From: Marinicrinis sediminis
Lineage (GTDB): Bacteria > Bacillota > Bacilli > Paenibacillales > KCTC-33676
Direction: 5' to 3'
NCBI RefSeq assembly: GCF_042685085.1
Contig: NZ_JBHUMM010000001.1
Span: 62,001-126,000 of the forward strand
Length of the DNA: 64,000 bases
The notes below the pieces were generated by a model. It was not told the origin of the DNA. It ran no database searches and saw nothing but the letters and a program-made list of their open reading frames with translations. The translations under genes and the position numbers were made by a program. Shown here piece by piece: positions 8,632 to 16,494 of this stretch (its first letter is position 1; each line of letters begins with the position of its first letter).

Positions 8632-9527
8632 GAGCTGGCCCCTTTCTTTCGCTGTTCTTCCAGGATGAGATCCGTCACACAATTCGCAATGATTTTTCCG
8701 GCAGTTTTCGGGGCGACAATGCCTGGCAAGCCCGGTGCCAGCATCGCCTTGATTCCCCTTCTCTCGGCAAATCGAAAATCAGTCCCGCCCGGCTTCGAGG
8801 CAAGATCAATGATCACTGCACGATGAGGCATGGCCGCAATGACCTGGGCGGTGACAATCCTGTCCGGAATGGTATTGAAGAGCAGATCCACCTGTGCGAC
8901 ATGCTTCGTGATCGTGTGGGTATAGAAGGGATGAAAGTTCATCTCTTCGGCCCGTGCGAATTGTTCCTTCCTTCTCACGCCAACATGCACCTGTGCACCC
9001 AGTCCCTGCAAGCTTCTGGCCAGTGTAAACCCGGTGCGACCCATTCCCAGCACCATGCATGTCGATCCATGTATCGTAAAATCCGTGTTTTGAATGGCGA
9101 GCAAGATCGCGCCTTCCGCCGTCGGAATGGAATTATAGATGGCCACATCATCTCGTTCCAGTATTTCCACGAGTCTGATCGCATGCTCTGTGCATATATT
9201 TCGAAGAAAGGGCTTTGCCATCCCCGTATAAACGACACATTGCTGTTTGAGTACGTTGAAATGACCTTGCTCCAGGACAATTTCATCCGAAGAAAACACC
9301 GCATTGATCTTCCCCTGGTCATCGGTCCCGACCACAGGCAGAATAATCACGTCGGCCTCCGACAAAATCTCTTCTGACATCGAGGCTGTGCGCACGCCGG
9401 GAAACGGTGTCTGCAAGTTGTCAAATCCGATCAGGGTAACGGATGCATCCATTTCAGAGAACTTCTGAATGACTTCCAGTTGCCTGGCATCTCCACCAAT
9501 GACGACCGCTTGAATGCCTGTTAACAT
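8628..9527 (-). CDS. dpaA: Dipicolinate synthase subunit A
   Basis: The dehydrogenase-like subunit of dipicolinate synthase (SpoVFA), which oxidises the DapA product to dipicolinate during late sporulation. It has 299 residues. The N-terminal domain (AVVIGGDARQLEVIQKFSE) resembles the family's first domain. A Rossmann nucleotide-binding motif is at about 155-175 (VLGMGRTGFTLARSLQGLGA). LAPGLPGIVAPKTAGKI near the C-terminus is family-typical. The start ATG at 9527 follows GAAAGGAG. It is the first gene after the dut terminator and sits behind a good sigma-K promoter match. Its partner dpaB follows with a four-base overlap, then asd, dapG and dapA, which supply the substrate. Confidence 0.96.
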   Translation of the reverse strand: MLTGIQAVVIGGDARQLEVIQKFSEMDASVTLIGFDNLQTPFPGVRTASMSEEILSEADVIILPVVGTDDQGKINAVFSSDEIVLEQGHFNVLKQQCVVYTGMAKPFLRNICTEHAIRLVEILERDDVAIYNSIPTAEGAILLAIQNTDFTIHGSTCMVLGMGRTGFTLARSLQGLGAQVHVGVRRKEQFARAEEMNFHPFYTHTITKHVAQVDLLFNTIPDRIVTAQVIAAMPHRAVIIDLASKPGGTDFRFAERRGIKAMLAPGLPGIVAPKTAGKIIANCVTDLILEEQRKKGASS

Positions 9528-9561
9528 GGCTCACACTCCTTTCTGTGACGCTTCACATCAC

Positions 9562-9590
9562 ATACTATGCGTGCGCCCATTTATCCGTGC
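9562..9590 (-). promoter_or_regulatory. Candidate sigma-K promoter of dpaAB
   Basis: On the minus strand GCAC (9590-9587), exactly 17 bases, then CATAGTAT (9569-9562) match the sigma-K consensus AC-N16/17-CATAnnnT at every fixed base. The predicted start is near 9555, about 28 bases before the dpaA ATG. In B. subtilis the spoVF operon is known to be sigma-K dependent, which agrees. Confidence 0.75.
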
Positions 9591-9649
9591 CTGATCTCCT
9601 GCTCCCCTGACCCGTTCCTGTTGGCTGTAGATGGATAGCTGTCGGAACG

Positions 9650-9687
9650 AAAAAAAGCACCTCGCAGCGGAATTCGCAGCAGGTGCT
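9650..9687 (-). terminator. Terminator after dut
   Basis: A stem with AGCACCT/AGGTGCT outer arms (9681-9687 and 9656-9662) and further GC pairing inside is followed by seven T on the minus strand. It closes the block ending with mlpA and dut and isolates the sporulation genes dpaAB from read-through. Confidence 0.85.
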
Positions 9688-9732
9688 CTTGACTGATCTT
9701 GATCTGTTTCATTTGTTGGATTTGATATCACT

Positions 9733-10179
9733 CTATTGGCCTGTATGTCCAAATCCGCCGCTGCCGCGCACGGTCTCGGACAGCTCCAAGACGGTTTCCA
9801 GTTGAATGCGGGGTACATACTGAAACACCATTTGTGCGATGCGTTCTCCACGTTCAATCCGGAATGATTCCTGTCCGTGGTTGATGAGCAACACTTTCAC
9901 TTCACCCCGATAATCCGCATCGATCGTGCCCGGACTGTTCAGACAGGTAATCCCGTGCTTGTACGCCAGTCCACTGCGCGGACGAATCTGCGCTTCCAGC
10001 CCAGCTGGCATACTGAGGGCGAACCCGGTCGGGATGAGCGCCCGTTCTCCCGGCTTCAGCTCAACGGTATCCGTCACAGCTGCATACAGATCAAATCCTG
10101 CGGCTAGTTCGGACATTTGTTTGGGCAACGGAAGATTCTCGCCGCCCTCCAATCGTTTAATCTGTACCGTAGCTTGCAT
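9733..10179 (-). CDS. dut: dUTP pyrophosphatase
   Basis: Hydrolyses dUTP to dUMP, keeping uracil out of DNA and providing the thymidylate precursor. It has 148 residues, a homotrimeric dUTPase. All five motifs can be seen: AGFDLYAAV, RPRSGLAYKHGI, NSPGTIDADYRGEVKV, ERIAQMVF, and the C-terminal RGSGGFGHTG arm that closes over the substrate. Its start overlaps the end of mlpA by 23 bases, so it is translated in the same transcript. A terminator follows 45 bases downstream. In B. subtilis no dut gene sits here, so the placement differs from that reference. Confidence 0.95.
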   Translation of the reverse strand: MQATVQIKRLEGGENLPLPKQMSELAAGFDLYAAVTDTVELKPGERALIPTGFALSMPAGLEAQIRPRSGLAYKHGITCLNSPGTIDADYRGEVKVLLINHGQESFRIERGERIAQMVFQYVPRIQLETVLELSETVRGSGGFGHTGQ

Positions 10180-11422
10180 GATATTCTCTCCTTACCCGAT
10201 CAAATTCCTCAACGGTGTGACCAACCATGGCAGAGGCGAATGGTTTAGCCAGCACTTCCCCAATCATCTTCTCGACCGTCTCCATCTCAATGGCCTCGAT
10301 TCGTTCGATCATTTCATCCAGGGTGTAGTGCTTTTGCAACAGCAATTCATTTTTGCCGATTCGGTTCATTCTGCTGCTATTGCTCTCCAGGCTCAGGATC
10401 AGACTGCCCTTCATCTGTTCCTTGCCGCGCTGCAGTTCCTCTTCTGTCAGCCCATCCTCGATTAGCTTGACCAGCAATTCCCGCGTCACCTTGAGCGCTT
10501 CATCGGTCTGCTTCGGAACGGTTCCCAGGTAAATCGTAAACAAACCACTGTCCATATGGGCAGAATGATAAGAATAAACGGAATAGGCCAGTCCGCGCTT
10601 CTCTCTGATTTCCTGGAACAGTCTGGAGCTCATTCCACCCCCGATGTTATTGTTCAGGAGTACCATGGCATACAAGTCTTCATCCTTGATCGAACGACCG
10701 GGAAACGCCAGACAGATATGATTTTGCTCGGTTGTTTTATCCAGAAAAGCATGATTCGGGGCAAAAGAAGGCAAGGTCAGCTCTGTAGCCTTTGCACCGG
10801 AAGTCATGCGGGAAAAGTATTGCTCCAGAAGCGGCAGTACCGATTCATCGACATTGCCGACCAGACTGATGACCGTTTGATCCACCGTGTAATGCTCATC
10901 CATATACTGTTTCAAATCCGCCGGTGTAAATGCCGCCAGATTGTCCTCGGTTCCCAGAATCGGATAGCTGAGGGAATGATCGCCGTAAGAAGCTTGTGCG
11001 ATCAAATCGTGCACGTGGTCATCCGGGGTATCCTCGTACATGGCGATCTCTTCCAGGACAACGTTCTTTTCCTTGCGAAGCTCTTCCTCATCCATCAGCG
11101 AGTCGAAAAACATGCTGGACATCACATCAAGCGTGCCGTTCAAATGCTCATCCAGCACTTTCGCATAATAGCACGTATATTCTTTTGAAGTAAACGCATT
11201 GACGAATCCGCCGATGCCATCGAAATAATCTGCAATCTGTTTTGCTGTAAACCGGTCCGTTCCTTTAAACAGCATATGTTCAATCAAATGGGATATCCCG
11301 TTTTGAGCTGCGGATTCATTCCGCGAGCCGGTTTTCACCCAAATGCCAAAAGAAACCGATCTGCACGTCGGGATGGTTTCCATGGCGATGCGAAGTCCAT
11401 TTTGAAGTCGATATACATTCAC
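10157..11422 (-). CDS. mlpA: M16-family zinc peptidase (MlpA/YmxG type)
   Basis: A pitrilysin-family processing-peptidase-like protein of 421 residues. The inverted zinc motif HLIEHMLFKGT (HxxEH) is at about 46-56, with the downstream glutamate in the NVVLEEIAMYEDTPDD segment. The family signature YSVYSYHSAHMDSGLF is in the C-terminal half. Both halves of the M16 fold are complete. The start is GTG 11422 (MNVYRLQNGLRI), after AGGAGG with a rather long spacer. The order pnp, ylxY, mlpA is that of B. subtilis, where MlpA has been linked to regulation of the extracellular protease AprE. The gene ymxH that follows there is absent here, with dut in its place. Confidence 0.88.
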   Translation of the reverse strand: MNVYRLQNGLRIAMETIPTCRSVSFGIWVKTGSRNESAAQNGISHLIEHMLFKGTDRFTAKQIADYFDGIGGFVNAFTSKEYTCYYAKVLDEHLNGTLDVMSSMFFDSLMDEEELRKEKNVVLEEIAMYEDTPDDHVHDLIAQASYGDHSLSYPILGTEDNLAAFTPADLKQYMDEHYTVDQTVISLVGNVDESVLPLLEQYFSRMTSGAKATELTLPSFAPNHAFLDKTTEQNHICLAFPGRSIKDEDLYAMVLLNNNIGGGMSSRLFQEIREKRGLAYSVYSYHSAHMDSGLFTIYLGTVPKQTDEALKVTRELLVKLIEDGLTEEELQRGKEQMKGSLILSLESNSSRMNRIGKNELLLQKHYTLDEMIERIEAIEMETVEKMIGEVLAKPFASAMVGHTVEEFDRVRREYHASYGTD

Positions 11423-11497
11423 GTATGCAGCATCCTCCTAAACAACAAGTGACCATTCTCTGAATGGGTGTGGCATTCATTCTTCACTCGTATCTTA

Positions 11498-12520
11498 TCA
11501 AAATTGCAAGGGTACCTCAACAGAATCAACGCGGTTCGGAGAAATCAGATCCGAAACGGTACTGATGTGCAGCCCCTTTTTCTTTATTTCCTTGATCATC
11601 TCAGGCAAAGCAGCACTGGAGGAATCGGTCGGATGCATCAGGATCAGCGCACCCGGCTCCACTTGTGTACGAATTTTTTGCACGATTTGAGCGGGTGGCG
11701 GATGCCTCCAATCGACCGTATCTAACGTCCATAAAATCGTATATAGGCCAAGGGACTTTGCGATTTTCACTGTCTCTTGATCAAAATCACCAGAAGGCGG
11801 TGCAAACAGCTGATTGTCCACTCCGAGTTCCCGCAGCAGCTTCTCTGTCTTCTCTATTTCCGTCCTTGCCCGGTAAGCAGACAACTCACTCATATTCGGA
11901 TGGCTATAGGCATGATTGGACAGCTCATGACCAGCGCGCAGTAGTTCCCTGGCCGTATCCATATGCTTGGACAGCCAGGAACCGTCCAGAAAAAAGGTGG
12001 CGCTGACATTTTCCCGGTCGAGGGTCTCAAGCATCGCGGGCAAATATTCTTCGCCCCACGCGACATTGATCATCAATGCGGTCATTGGCTTTCTTGGATT
12101 TCCTCTGTAGATCGGCTGAGCACCCAGATCAGAGAGTTCAATCTGTGGCTCGACTTCTTCCAATACCCAGTAGATGTCGCCCTTTCCTTTGCGCGAGACC
12201 TGATAGGTTTGCTCCAGATTGACCTTTAAGCCTTTGTATGGCGGGATCGCCTTCCAGACCCGATCAATGCGGGCGTTCGAAGCGGGTTCATTGATCGTAT
12301 CGGCCTCATCTGCGATACGCGACATCCACGCATCCCTTTCATCGCTTACTGGCATCGCCTTGTATGTCTCAGTCGAAGGGGGCCACTCATAGGAAAAGGC
12401 ATCCCTTGCATGCAGCACTTTTACCGTCTGTACATACGCTCCCAGGTCAGGCAACTGATTCATCAACAGGATCGTGCTCATCACGATCCACAACATGATC
12501 CATGTTCTCTTTTGTTTCAT
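11498..12520 (-). CDS. ylxY: YlxY-like polysaccharide deacetylase homologue, probably inactive
   Basis: A NodB-fold protein of 340 residues. The N-terminus is a signal anchor (KRTWIMLWIVMSTILLMNQL), so the rest should lie outside the membrane. An unassigned domain covers about 35-145, and the NodB domain starts near 150. The usual metal-binding TFDDG is replaced by MINVAWGEEYLP, so the catalytic base and metal aspartate are missing. The second motif keeps its histidines (SNHAYSHPNMSEL), and the later LWTLDTVDW and LILMHPT motifs are present. Loss of the Asp pair suggests a carbohydrate-binding or structural role. The B. subtilis homologue lies at the same place after pnp. The start ATG follows AAGGAG. 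Confidence 0.85.
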   Translation of the reverse strand: MKQKRTWIMLWIVMSTILLMNQLPDLGAYVQTVKVLHARDAFSYEWPPSTETYKAMPVSDERDAWMSRIADEADTINEPASNARIDRVWKAIPPYKGLKVNLEQTYQVSRKGKGDIYWVLEEVEPQIELSDLGAQPIYRGNPRKPMTALMINVAWGEEYLPAMLETLDRENVSATFFLDGSWLSKHMDTARELLRAGHELSNHAYSHPNMSELSAYRARTEIEKTEKLLRELGVDNQLFAPPSGDFDQETVKIAKSLGLYTILWTLDTVDWRHPPPAQIVQKIRTQVEPGALILMHPTDSSSAALPEMIKEIKKKGLHISTVSDLISPNRVDSVEVPLQF

Positions 12521-12686
12521 CCTTCCTACTCCTTCATTCGAAATGCTTCCATTTCGCTGTCCCGCGATGATCGCTTTCTAGCTTATATGTATGATGGAGA
12601 GCGGCCTGCTAGTACAAGCCGAAGAAGATGATAAAGAAAATGATAAAGAAGATCATGTTGATGAAGATAAGGAAAACATATGGAAT

Positions 12687-12716
12687 AAAAAAAGAGACAG
12701 ATGCATGTCTGACTCT
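12687..12716 (-). terminator. Terminator after pnp
   Basis: On the minus strand AGAGTCAGACATGCATCTGT and CTCT form two four-pair blocks (AGAG/CTCT and CAGA/TCTG) around a T-T mismatch with a six-base loop. They are followed by seven T. The site is 38 bases after the pnp stop. Expression of ylxY therefore needs read-through or a promoter in 12521-12686, where I see no clear one. Confidence 0.85.
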
Positions 12717-12753
12717 TTCCTTGGTTTTTTCAGATGTAAAGTGCGATGTGGTT

Positions 12754-14862
12754 TTAGGACGGCTTCTCAGCTTTTGGTGGCGCAGGAAGCGTCGCCTTGC
12801 GGGATAGGTTCACGCGACCTTGCTGGTCAATTTCCGTTACCTTGACGGTGATGGAGTCTCCGACGGCCACCACATCTTCCACCTTGCCTACACGTTCATG
12901 CGCAAGCTGTGAAATATGGACCAGTCCCTCTTTGCCTGGCAAAATTTCTACAAAGCAGCCGAACTTCTCGACGCGCTTGACTGTACCTAGATACGTCTCG
13001 CCAACGACAACTTCTTTCACCAGGTTTTCAATGATTTCTTTGGCCTTTTCATTCATTTCCTGGTTCGTAGAAGCAATAAAGATGCGACCATCCTGCTCGA
13101 TATCGATCTTCACACCTGTTTCCTCAATAATTTTGTTGATCACCTTGCCGCCTGTTCCGATCACATCACGGATCTTGTCCGGGTTAATGTTCATGGTCAT
13201 GATTTTCGGCGCATAAGGGGACAGCTCTTTGCGTGGCTGCTGGATTGCGGCAAGCATCTTGTCCAGGATGAACAAACGTCCGTGCTTCGCCTGGGTCATC
13301 GCTTCCGACAAAATGGAACGATTGATGCCATCGATTTTAATATCCATCTGAATGGCGGTCACTCCTGCAGCCGTACCTGCTACTTTAAAGTCCATATCTC
13401 CGAGATGATCTTCCATGCCCTGGATATCTGTCAGGATGGATACATGCTCCTCATCCTTGATCAGACCCATTGCAATACCTGCAACCGGCGCCTTGATCGG
13501 TACCCCTGCGTCCATCATCGCCAGCGTACTGGCACAGATGCTGGCCTGCGAAGACGAACCATTGGACTCGAGCACTTCTGAAACGAGACGAATCGTATAA
13601 GGAAACTCGGTTTCAGGCGGAATGACTTTTTCCAGTGCCCTTTCTCCCAAAGCCCCATGTCCAATTTCTCTGCGTCCCGGTGCACGAAGCGGTCTGGCTT
13701 CGCCGACACTGAACGGTGGAAAGTTGTAATGATGCATGAAACGTTTGGATTCTACCAAATCCAGTCCATCGAGAATCTGGACATCTCCCAGTGCACCCAA
13801 TGTACAAATGCTCAGAGCCTGTGTTTGACCACGGGTAAATAGTCCAGAACCGTGCGTTCTCGGCAATAGCTTCGTATCGCACTCAATCGGTCTGATCTCA
13901 TCCAGTGCTCGTCCATCCGGGCGAACCTTATCATGCGTAATGAGGCGTCTAACCTCTTCCTTCACGATAGTGCTGAGCACTTCCTTGACATCCTTCAGCT
14001 TAGCCGCATCTTCTTCGTATACCGAAGTGAAATGGGCCATCGCTTCAGCGGAAATCTCATCAATGGCATCCTGTCTCGCATGCTTTTCCTGAATCTGGAC
14101 GGCTTTTTGCAGACGTGTCTGGGCAAAGCCGCGAACGTCTCCATTGATATCCGCTGCTACTTCCTTCAACACGACTTCCATCTTCGGCTTGCCGCACTTC
14201 TCAACCATTTCCTCTTGCTTGGCTACAATCTTCTTGATTTCCTCATGTCCAAACATGATCGCTTCCAGTACTTCTTCTTCCGGAACCTCATCCGCTTCCC
14301 CTTCTACCATCATGATGGCATCCTTCGTTCCAGCCACTACGATGTAGAAGTCACTCTTCTCATCCTGTTCCACGTTTGGATTGATAATGAGTTTGCCGTC
14401 CACACGGCCAATAGCCACGCCTCCGATGGGTCCCTGGAAAGGCACATCAGAAATCGACAGCGCGGCAGACGTACCGATCATCGCTGCCATTTCGGGTGAA
14501 CAGTCCTGATCCACACTCATGACCAAAGACATGATCTGAACCTCATTCCGGAATCCCTCTGGAAATAAAGGACGAATCGGTCGGTCAATCAAACGTCCGG
14601 CCAGAATGGCTTTTTCACTCGGACGTCCTTCGCGCTTGATAAATCCACCTGGAATTTTCCCTACAGCATAAAGGCGCTCTTCATAATTCACCGTCAACGG
14701 GAAAAAATCAAGATCCTTTGGTTCTTTGGAAGCCGTCACTGTACACAGAACGACCGTCTCTCCATAGCGAACCGTTACGGCTGCATTCGCCTGTTTGGCA
14801 AAGCGGCCAGTTTCCAATGTCATCTTGCGTCCTGCAAGCTCCATCTCAATACGTTGTTCCAT
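12754..14862 (-). CDS. pnp: Polynucleotide phosphorylase
   Basis: A trimeric 3'-5' phosphorolytic exoribonuclease of the RNA degradosome, also able to add tails. It has 702 residues. Two RNase PH domains (about 10-145 and 315-545) flank an all-helical linker, with GRPSEKAILAGRLIDRPIRPLF in the first and the catalytic-core segment AGTAAGVTAIQMDIKIDG in the second. A KH domain (about 555-615, IRDVIGTGGKVINKI) and an S1 domain (about 625-690, GTVKRVEKFGCFVEILPGKE) follow. The start is ATG 14862 (MEQRIEMELAGRKM), five bases after AGGAGGG. The short upstream extension is not used. It lies between rpsO and ylxY as in B. subtilis. Confidence 0.97.
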   Translation of the reverse strand: MEQRIEMELAGRKMTLETGRFAKQANAAVTVRYGETVVLCTVTASKEPKDLDFFPLTVNYEERLYAVGKIPGGFIKREGRPSEKAILAGRLIDRPIRPLFPEGFRNEVQIMSLVMSVDQDCSPEMAAMIGTSAALSISDVPFQGPIGGVAIGRVDGKLIINPNVEQDEKSDFYIVVAGTKDAIMMVEGEADEVPEEEVLEAIMFGHEEIKKIVAKQEEMVEKCGKPKMEVVLKEVAADINGDVRGFAQTRLQKAVQIQEKHARQDAIDEISAEAMAHFTSVYEEDAAKLKDVKEVLSTIVKEEVRRLITHDKVRPDGRALDEIRPIECDTKLLPRTHGSGLFTRGQTQALSICTLGALGDVQILDGLDLVESKRFMHHYNFPPFSVGEARPLRAPGRREIGHGALGERALEKVIPPETEFPYTIRLVSEVLESNGSSSQASICASTLAMMDAGVPIKAPVAGIAMGLIKDEEHVSILTDIQGMEDHLGDMDFKVAGTAAGVTAIQMDIKIDGINRSILSEAMTQAKHGRLFILDKMLAAIQQPRKELSPYAPKIMTMNINPDKIRDVIGTGGKVINKIIEETGVKIDIEQDGRIFIASTNQEMNEKAKEIIENLVKEVVVGETYLGTVKRVEKFGCFVEILPGKEGLVHISQLAHERVGKVEDVVAVGDSITVKVTEIDQQGRVNLSRKATLPAPPKAEKPS

Positions 14863-14974
14863 ACATTCCCTCCTGTAACTCCACAATCAGCTTGTTGGCA
14901 TAACTTCATAGTTATTCTTCATAGTATACAGTATTTCCTTCCCCGATGGGAAAAATTACTGTGCGTCCACACTC

Positions 14975-15004
14975 TTTACAATCCCGTCCATGCCCGCCTG
15001 TCAA
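14975..15004 (-). promoter_or_regulatory. Candidate sigma-A promoter for pnp
   Basis: A perfect TTGACA (15004-14999) and TGTAAA (14980-14975) are 18 bases apart in the gap after the rpsO terminator. The -10 box matches four of six bases. The implied leader is about 105 bases. A second -10-like box, TATACT, lies closer to pnp but has no good -35. Confidence 0.45.
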
Positions 15005-15035
15005 CAGGGTTCCCTGCCAACGCGCTGGTATGTAT

Positions 15036-15066
15036 AAAAAAACAACCTCCAAACGGAGAGGTTGTT
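15036..15066 (-). terminator. Terminator after rpsO
   Basis: Minus strand AACAACCTCTCCGTTTGGAG then GTTGTTTTTTT: a stem of about nine pairs (ACAACCTC with GAGGTTGT, one base bulged) and a T tract starting within it. It is 14 bases past the rpsO stop. Confidence 0.85.
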
Positions 15067-15079
15067 TTTTTATCAAGAC

Positions 15080-15349
15080 TTAACGACGCAATCCAAGTCT
15101 CTCAATGAGAGAACTATAACGACTGACGTCCTTATTTTTCAGATAAGCCAAAAGCTTTCTGCGCTGACCAACCATTTTCAACAATCCGCGACGGGAATGA
15201 TGATCTTTTTTGTGGGTACGCAGATGCTCAGTCAAGTTCTGAATGTTCTCAGTAAGGATAGCGATTTGTACTTCCGGTGATCCTGTGTCTGATTCATGTG
15301 TCTTGAACTCTTCGATTAATTGCTGCTTACGCTCTAGTGTGATTGCCAT
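15080..15349 (-). CDS. rpsO: 30S ribosomal protein S15
   Basis: A primary 16S rRNA-binding protein of the small-subunit platform. It has 89 residues, the standard size, four helices and no unusual insertions. Hallmarks are FKTHESDTGSPEVQIAILTE and the rRNA-contacting HKKDHHSRRGLLKMVGQRRKLL. The start is ATG 15349 (MAITLERK), seven bases after GAGGAGGTGA; an in-frame codon three residues upstream lies within the ribosome site. It is monocistronic in appearance, with its own sigma-A promoter, a likely autoregulatory leader and a terminator before pnp. Confidence 0.98.
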   Translation of the reverse strand: MAITLERKQQLIEEFKTHESDTGSPEVQIAILTENIQNLTEHLRTHKKDHHSRRGLLKMVGQRRKLLAYLKNKDVSRYSSLIERLGLRR

Positions 15350-15440
15350 CCTGTTCACCTCCTCGATACTTAATCGCCGCTAGCCCAGAATCCGACGGTG
15401 AGACGGTAGACCGAGCTACGGTTCCATGTTTGTCACAACG
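15350..15440 (-). ncRNA. Candidate ribosomal protein S15 leader (rpsO 5' UTR)
   Basis: The roughly 90-base leader contains TAGCTC (about 15410) that can pair with GGGCTA close to the ribosome site. It encloses CGGTCTACCG, which can form a small hairpin. The adjacent GCGGCGATTAAGTATCGAGG reaches the Shine-Dalgarno region. A three-way-junction S15 leader that represses translation is known in Bacillus and Geobacillus, and the base pattern here resembles it from memory. Fold and identity are not computed. Confidence 0.55.
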
Positions 15441-15446
15441 AGAATT

Positions 15447-15476
15447 AGTATACCACATCTTCGCTGTAAAAGTAAA
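15447..15476 (-). promoter_or_regulatory. Sigma-A promoter for rpsO
   Basis: TTTACT (15476-15471), an 18-base spacer and TATACT (15452-15447) on the minus strand. Each box matches the consensus at four or five positions. It lies in the ribF-rpsO gap, so rpsO can be expressed apart from the upstream operon. Confidence 0.7.
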
Positions 15477-15510
15477 CGTTTCTTTCCCTACGTACGGCGC
15501 TTTCCCGCTT

Positions 15511-16473
15511 TCATGTAAGGGTTCTATCGGTCAGAAGCATTTGTCTCGCCTGTTCAGCATCCATCCGGATCTGCTCGACCAGTTCATCTACAGATGCAAA
15601 CTTGCGCTCATCCCGGACATAGGCCATGATTTCAACCCGGAGCCCCTGACCATACAGATCTCCGGAATAGTCAAACAGATGAACCTCGATACTGTCTTCT
15701 GTCTGATGGTCATGAAAGGTAGGCCTGCGTCCGATGTTCATCACGCCGTTTTGAACCGTCCCTGTTTCCATAAGGTGTACCCGTACCGCATACACGCCTC
15801 GCTTTGGCAAGACAAACGCGCTGTCCAGTTCCACATTTGCGGTTGGAAAACCAATGCTGCTGCCTCTGCCGTCTCCATGTACGACCTTGCCTTGCAAGGC
15901 ATATTTTCTCCCGAGAAAACGCGTGGCTTCCCCGATTTCTCCAAGATGCAGCTGCTCACGGATATACGTACTGCTTACTTTTTGTCCATCCAGTTGAAAG
16001 GGAGGAACCACCTGCACATTCAACCGCTGGCCTGCCAGCTCTCGCAACGTGTCTACCGTCCCGGCCCCTCTGCTGCCGAACGTAAAATCAAAACCGACGA
16101 TAACAGCCTCGCAAGCCAGCTCTTCGATATATTGCTGTACAAATTGTGCCGGTGACAGCTTCGCAAAATCAGCATGGAACGACACGATAAAGACGTGATC
16201 GATCTCCAACCGTTCAAATTGCTTCAGCTTCTCTTCAAAAGGGGCCAAAAATTTCGCATACACGCTGTTTCCCAATACTTCACGCGGATGAGGGTGAAAG
16301 GTCATCACCGAAGACCGAAGACCCGATCTCCCGGCGGTCTGGACGGCGGTCTGAATCACTTGCTGATGACCCAGATGAACGCCGTCAAAATCACCAATCG
16401 CCATCGCATGTGGATGGAGGTCTGCTGCTGCTGCTTTGACCGATTCCGGTGTCGTAAGATGGATTACCCGCAT
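15511..16473 (-). CDS. ribF: Bifunctional riboflavin kinase/FAD synthetase
   Basis: Converts riboflavin to FMN and then to FAD (called RibC in B. subtilis). It has 320 residues. The N-terminal adenylyltransferase domain carries AIGDFDGVHLGHQQVI at about 25-40 and GFDFTFGSRGAGT. The C-terminal flavokinase domain carries GKVVHGDGRGSSIGFPTANV and YAVRVHL. The start is ATG 16473 (MRVIHLTTPES) after AGGTGATG; the upstream in-frame ATG lacks similarity. It lies 21 bases after truB, as usual in Bacillales, and is the last gene before the rpsO promoter. Confidence 0.96.
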   Translation of the reverse strand: MRVIHLTTPESVKAAAADLHPHAMAIGDFDGVHLGHQQVIQTAVQTAGRSGLRSSVMTFHPHPREVLGNSVYAKFLAPFEEKLKQFERLEIDHVFIVSFHADFAKLSPAQFVQQYIEELACEAVIVGFDFTFGSRGAGTVDTLRELAGQRLNVQVVPPFQLDGQKVSSTYIREQLHLGEIGEATRFLGRKYALQGKVVHGDGRGSSIGFPTANVELDSAFVLPKRGVYAVRVHLMETGTVQNGVMNIGRRPTFHDHQTEDSIEVHLFDYSGDLYGQGLRVEIMAYVRDERKFASVDELVEQIRMDAEQARQMLLTDRTLT

Positions 16474-16494
16474 ACTCTCATCACCTGCCTTCAT

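Noticed and set aside
12521..12686. Possible sporulation promoter for ylxY (CATACATAT)
   Set aside because: The -10-like box resembles sigma-E or sigma-K sites, but no matching -35 box is found at the proper distance.
12591..12845. Plus-strand acidic frame (EEDDENDKED-type)
   Set aside because: It has no ribosome site, runs into pnp on the other strand and arises from a GAAGAT/GATAAA-like tract.
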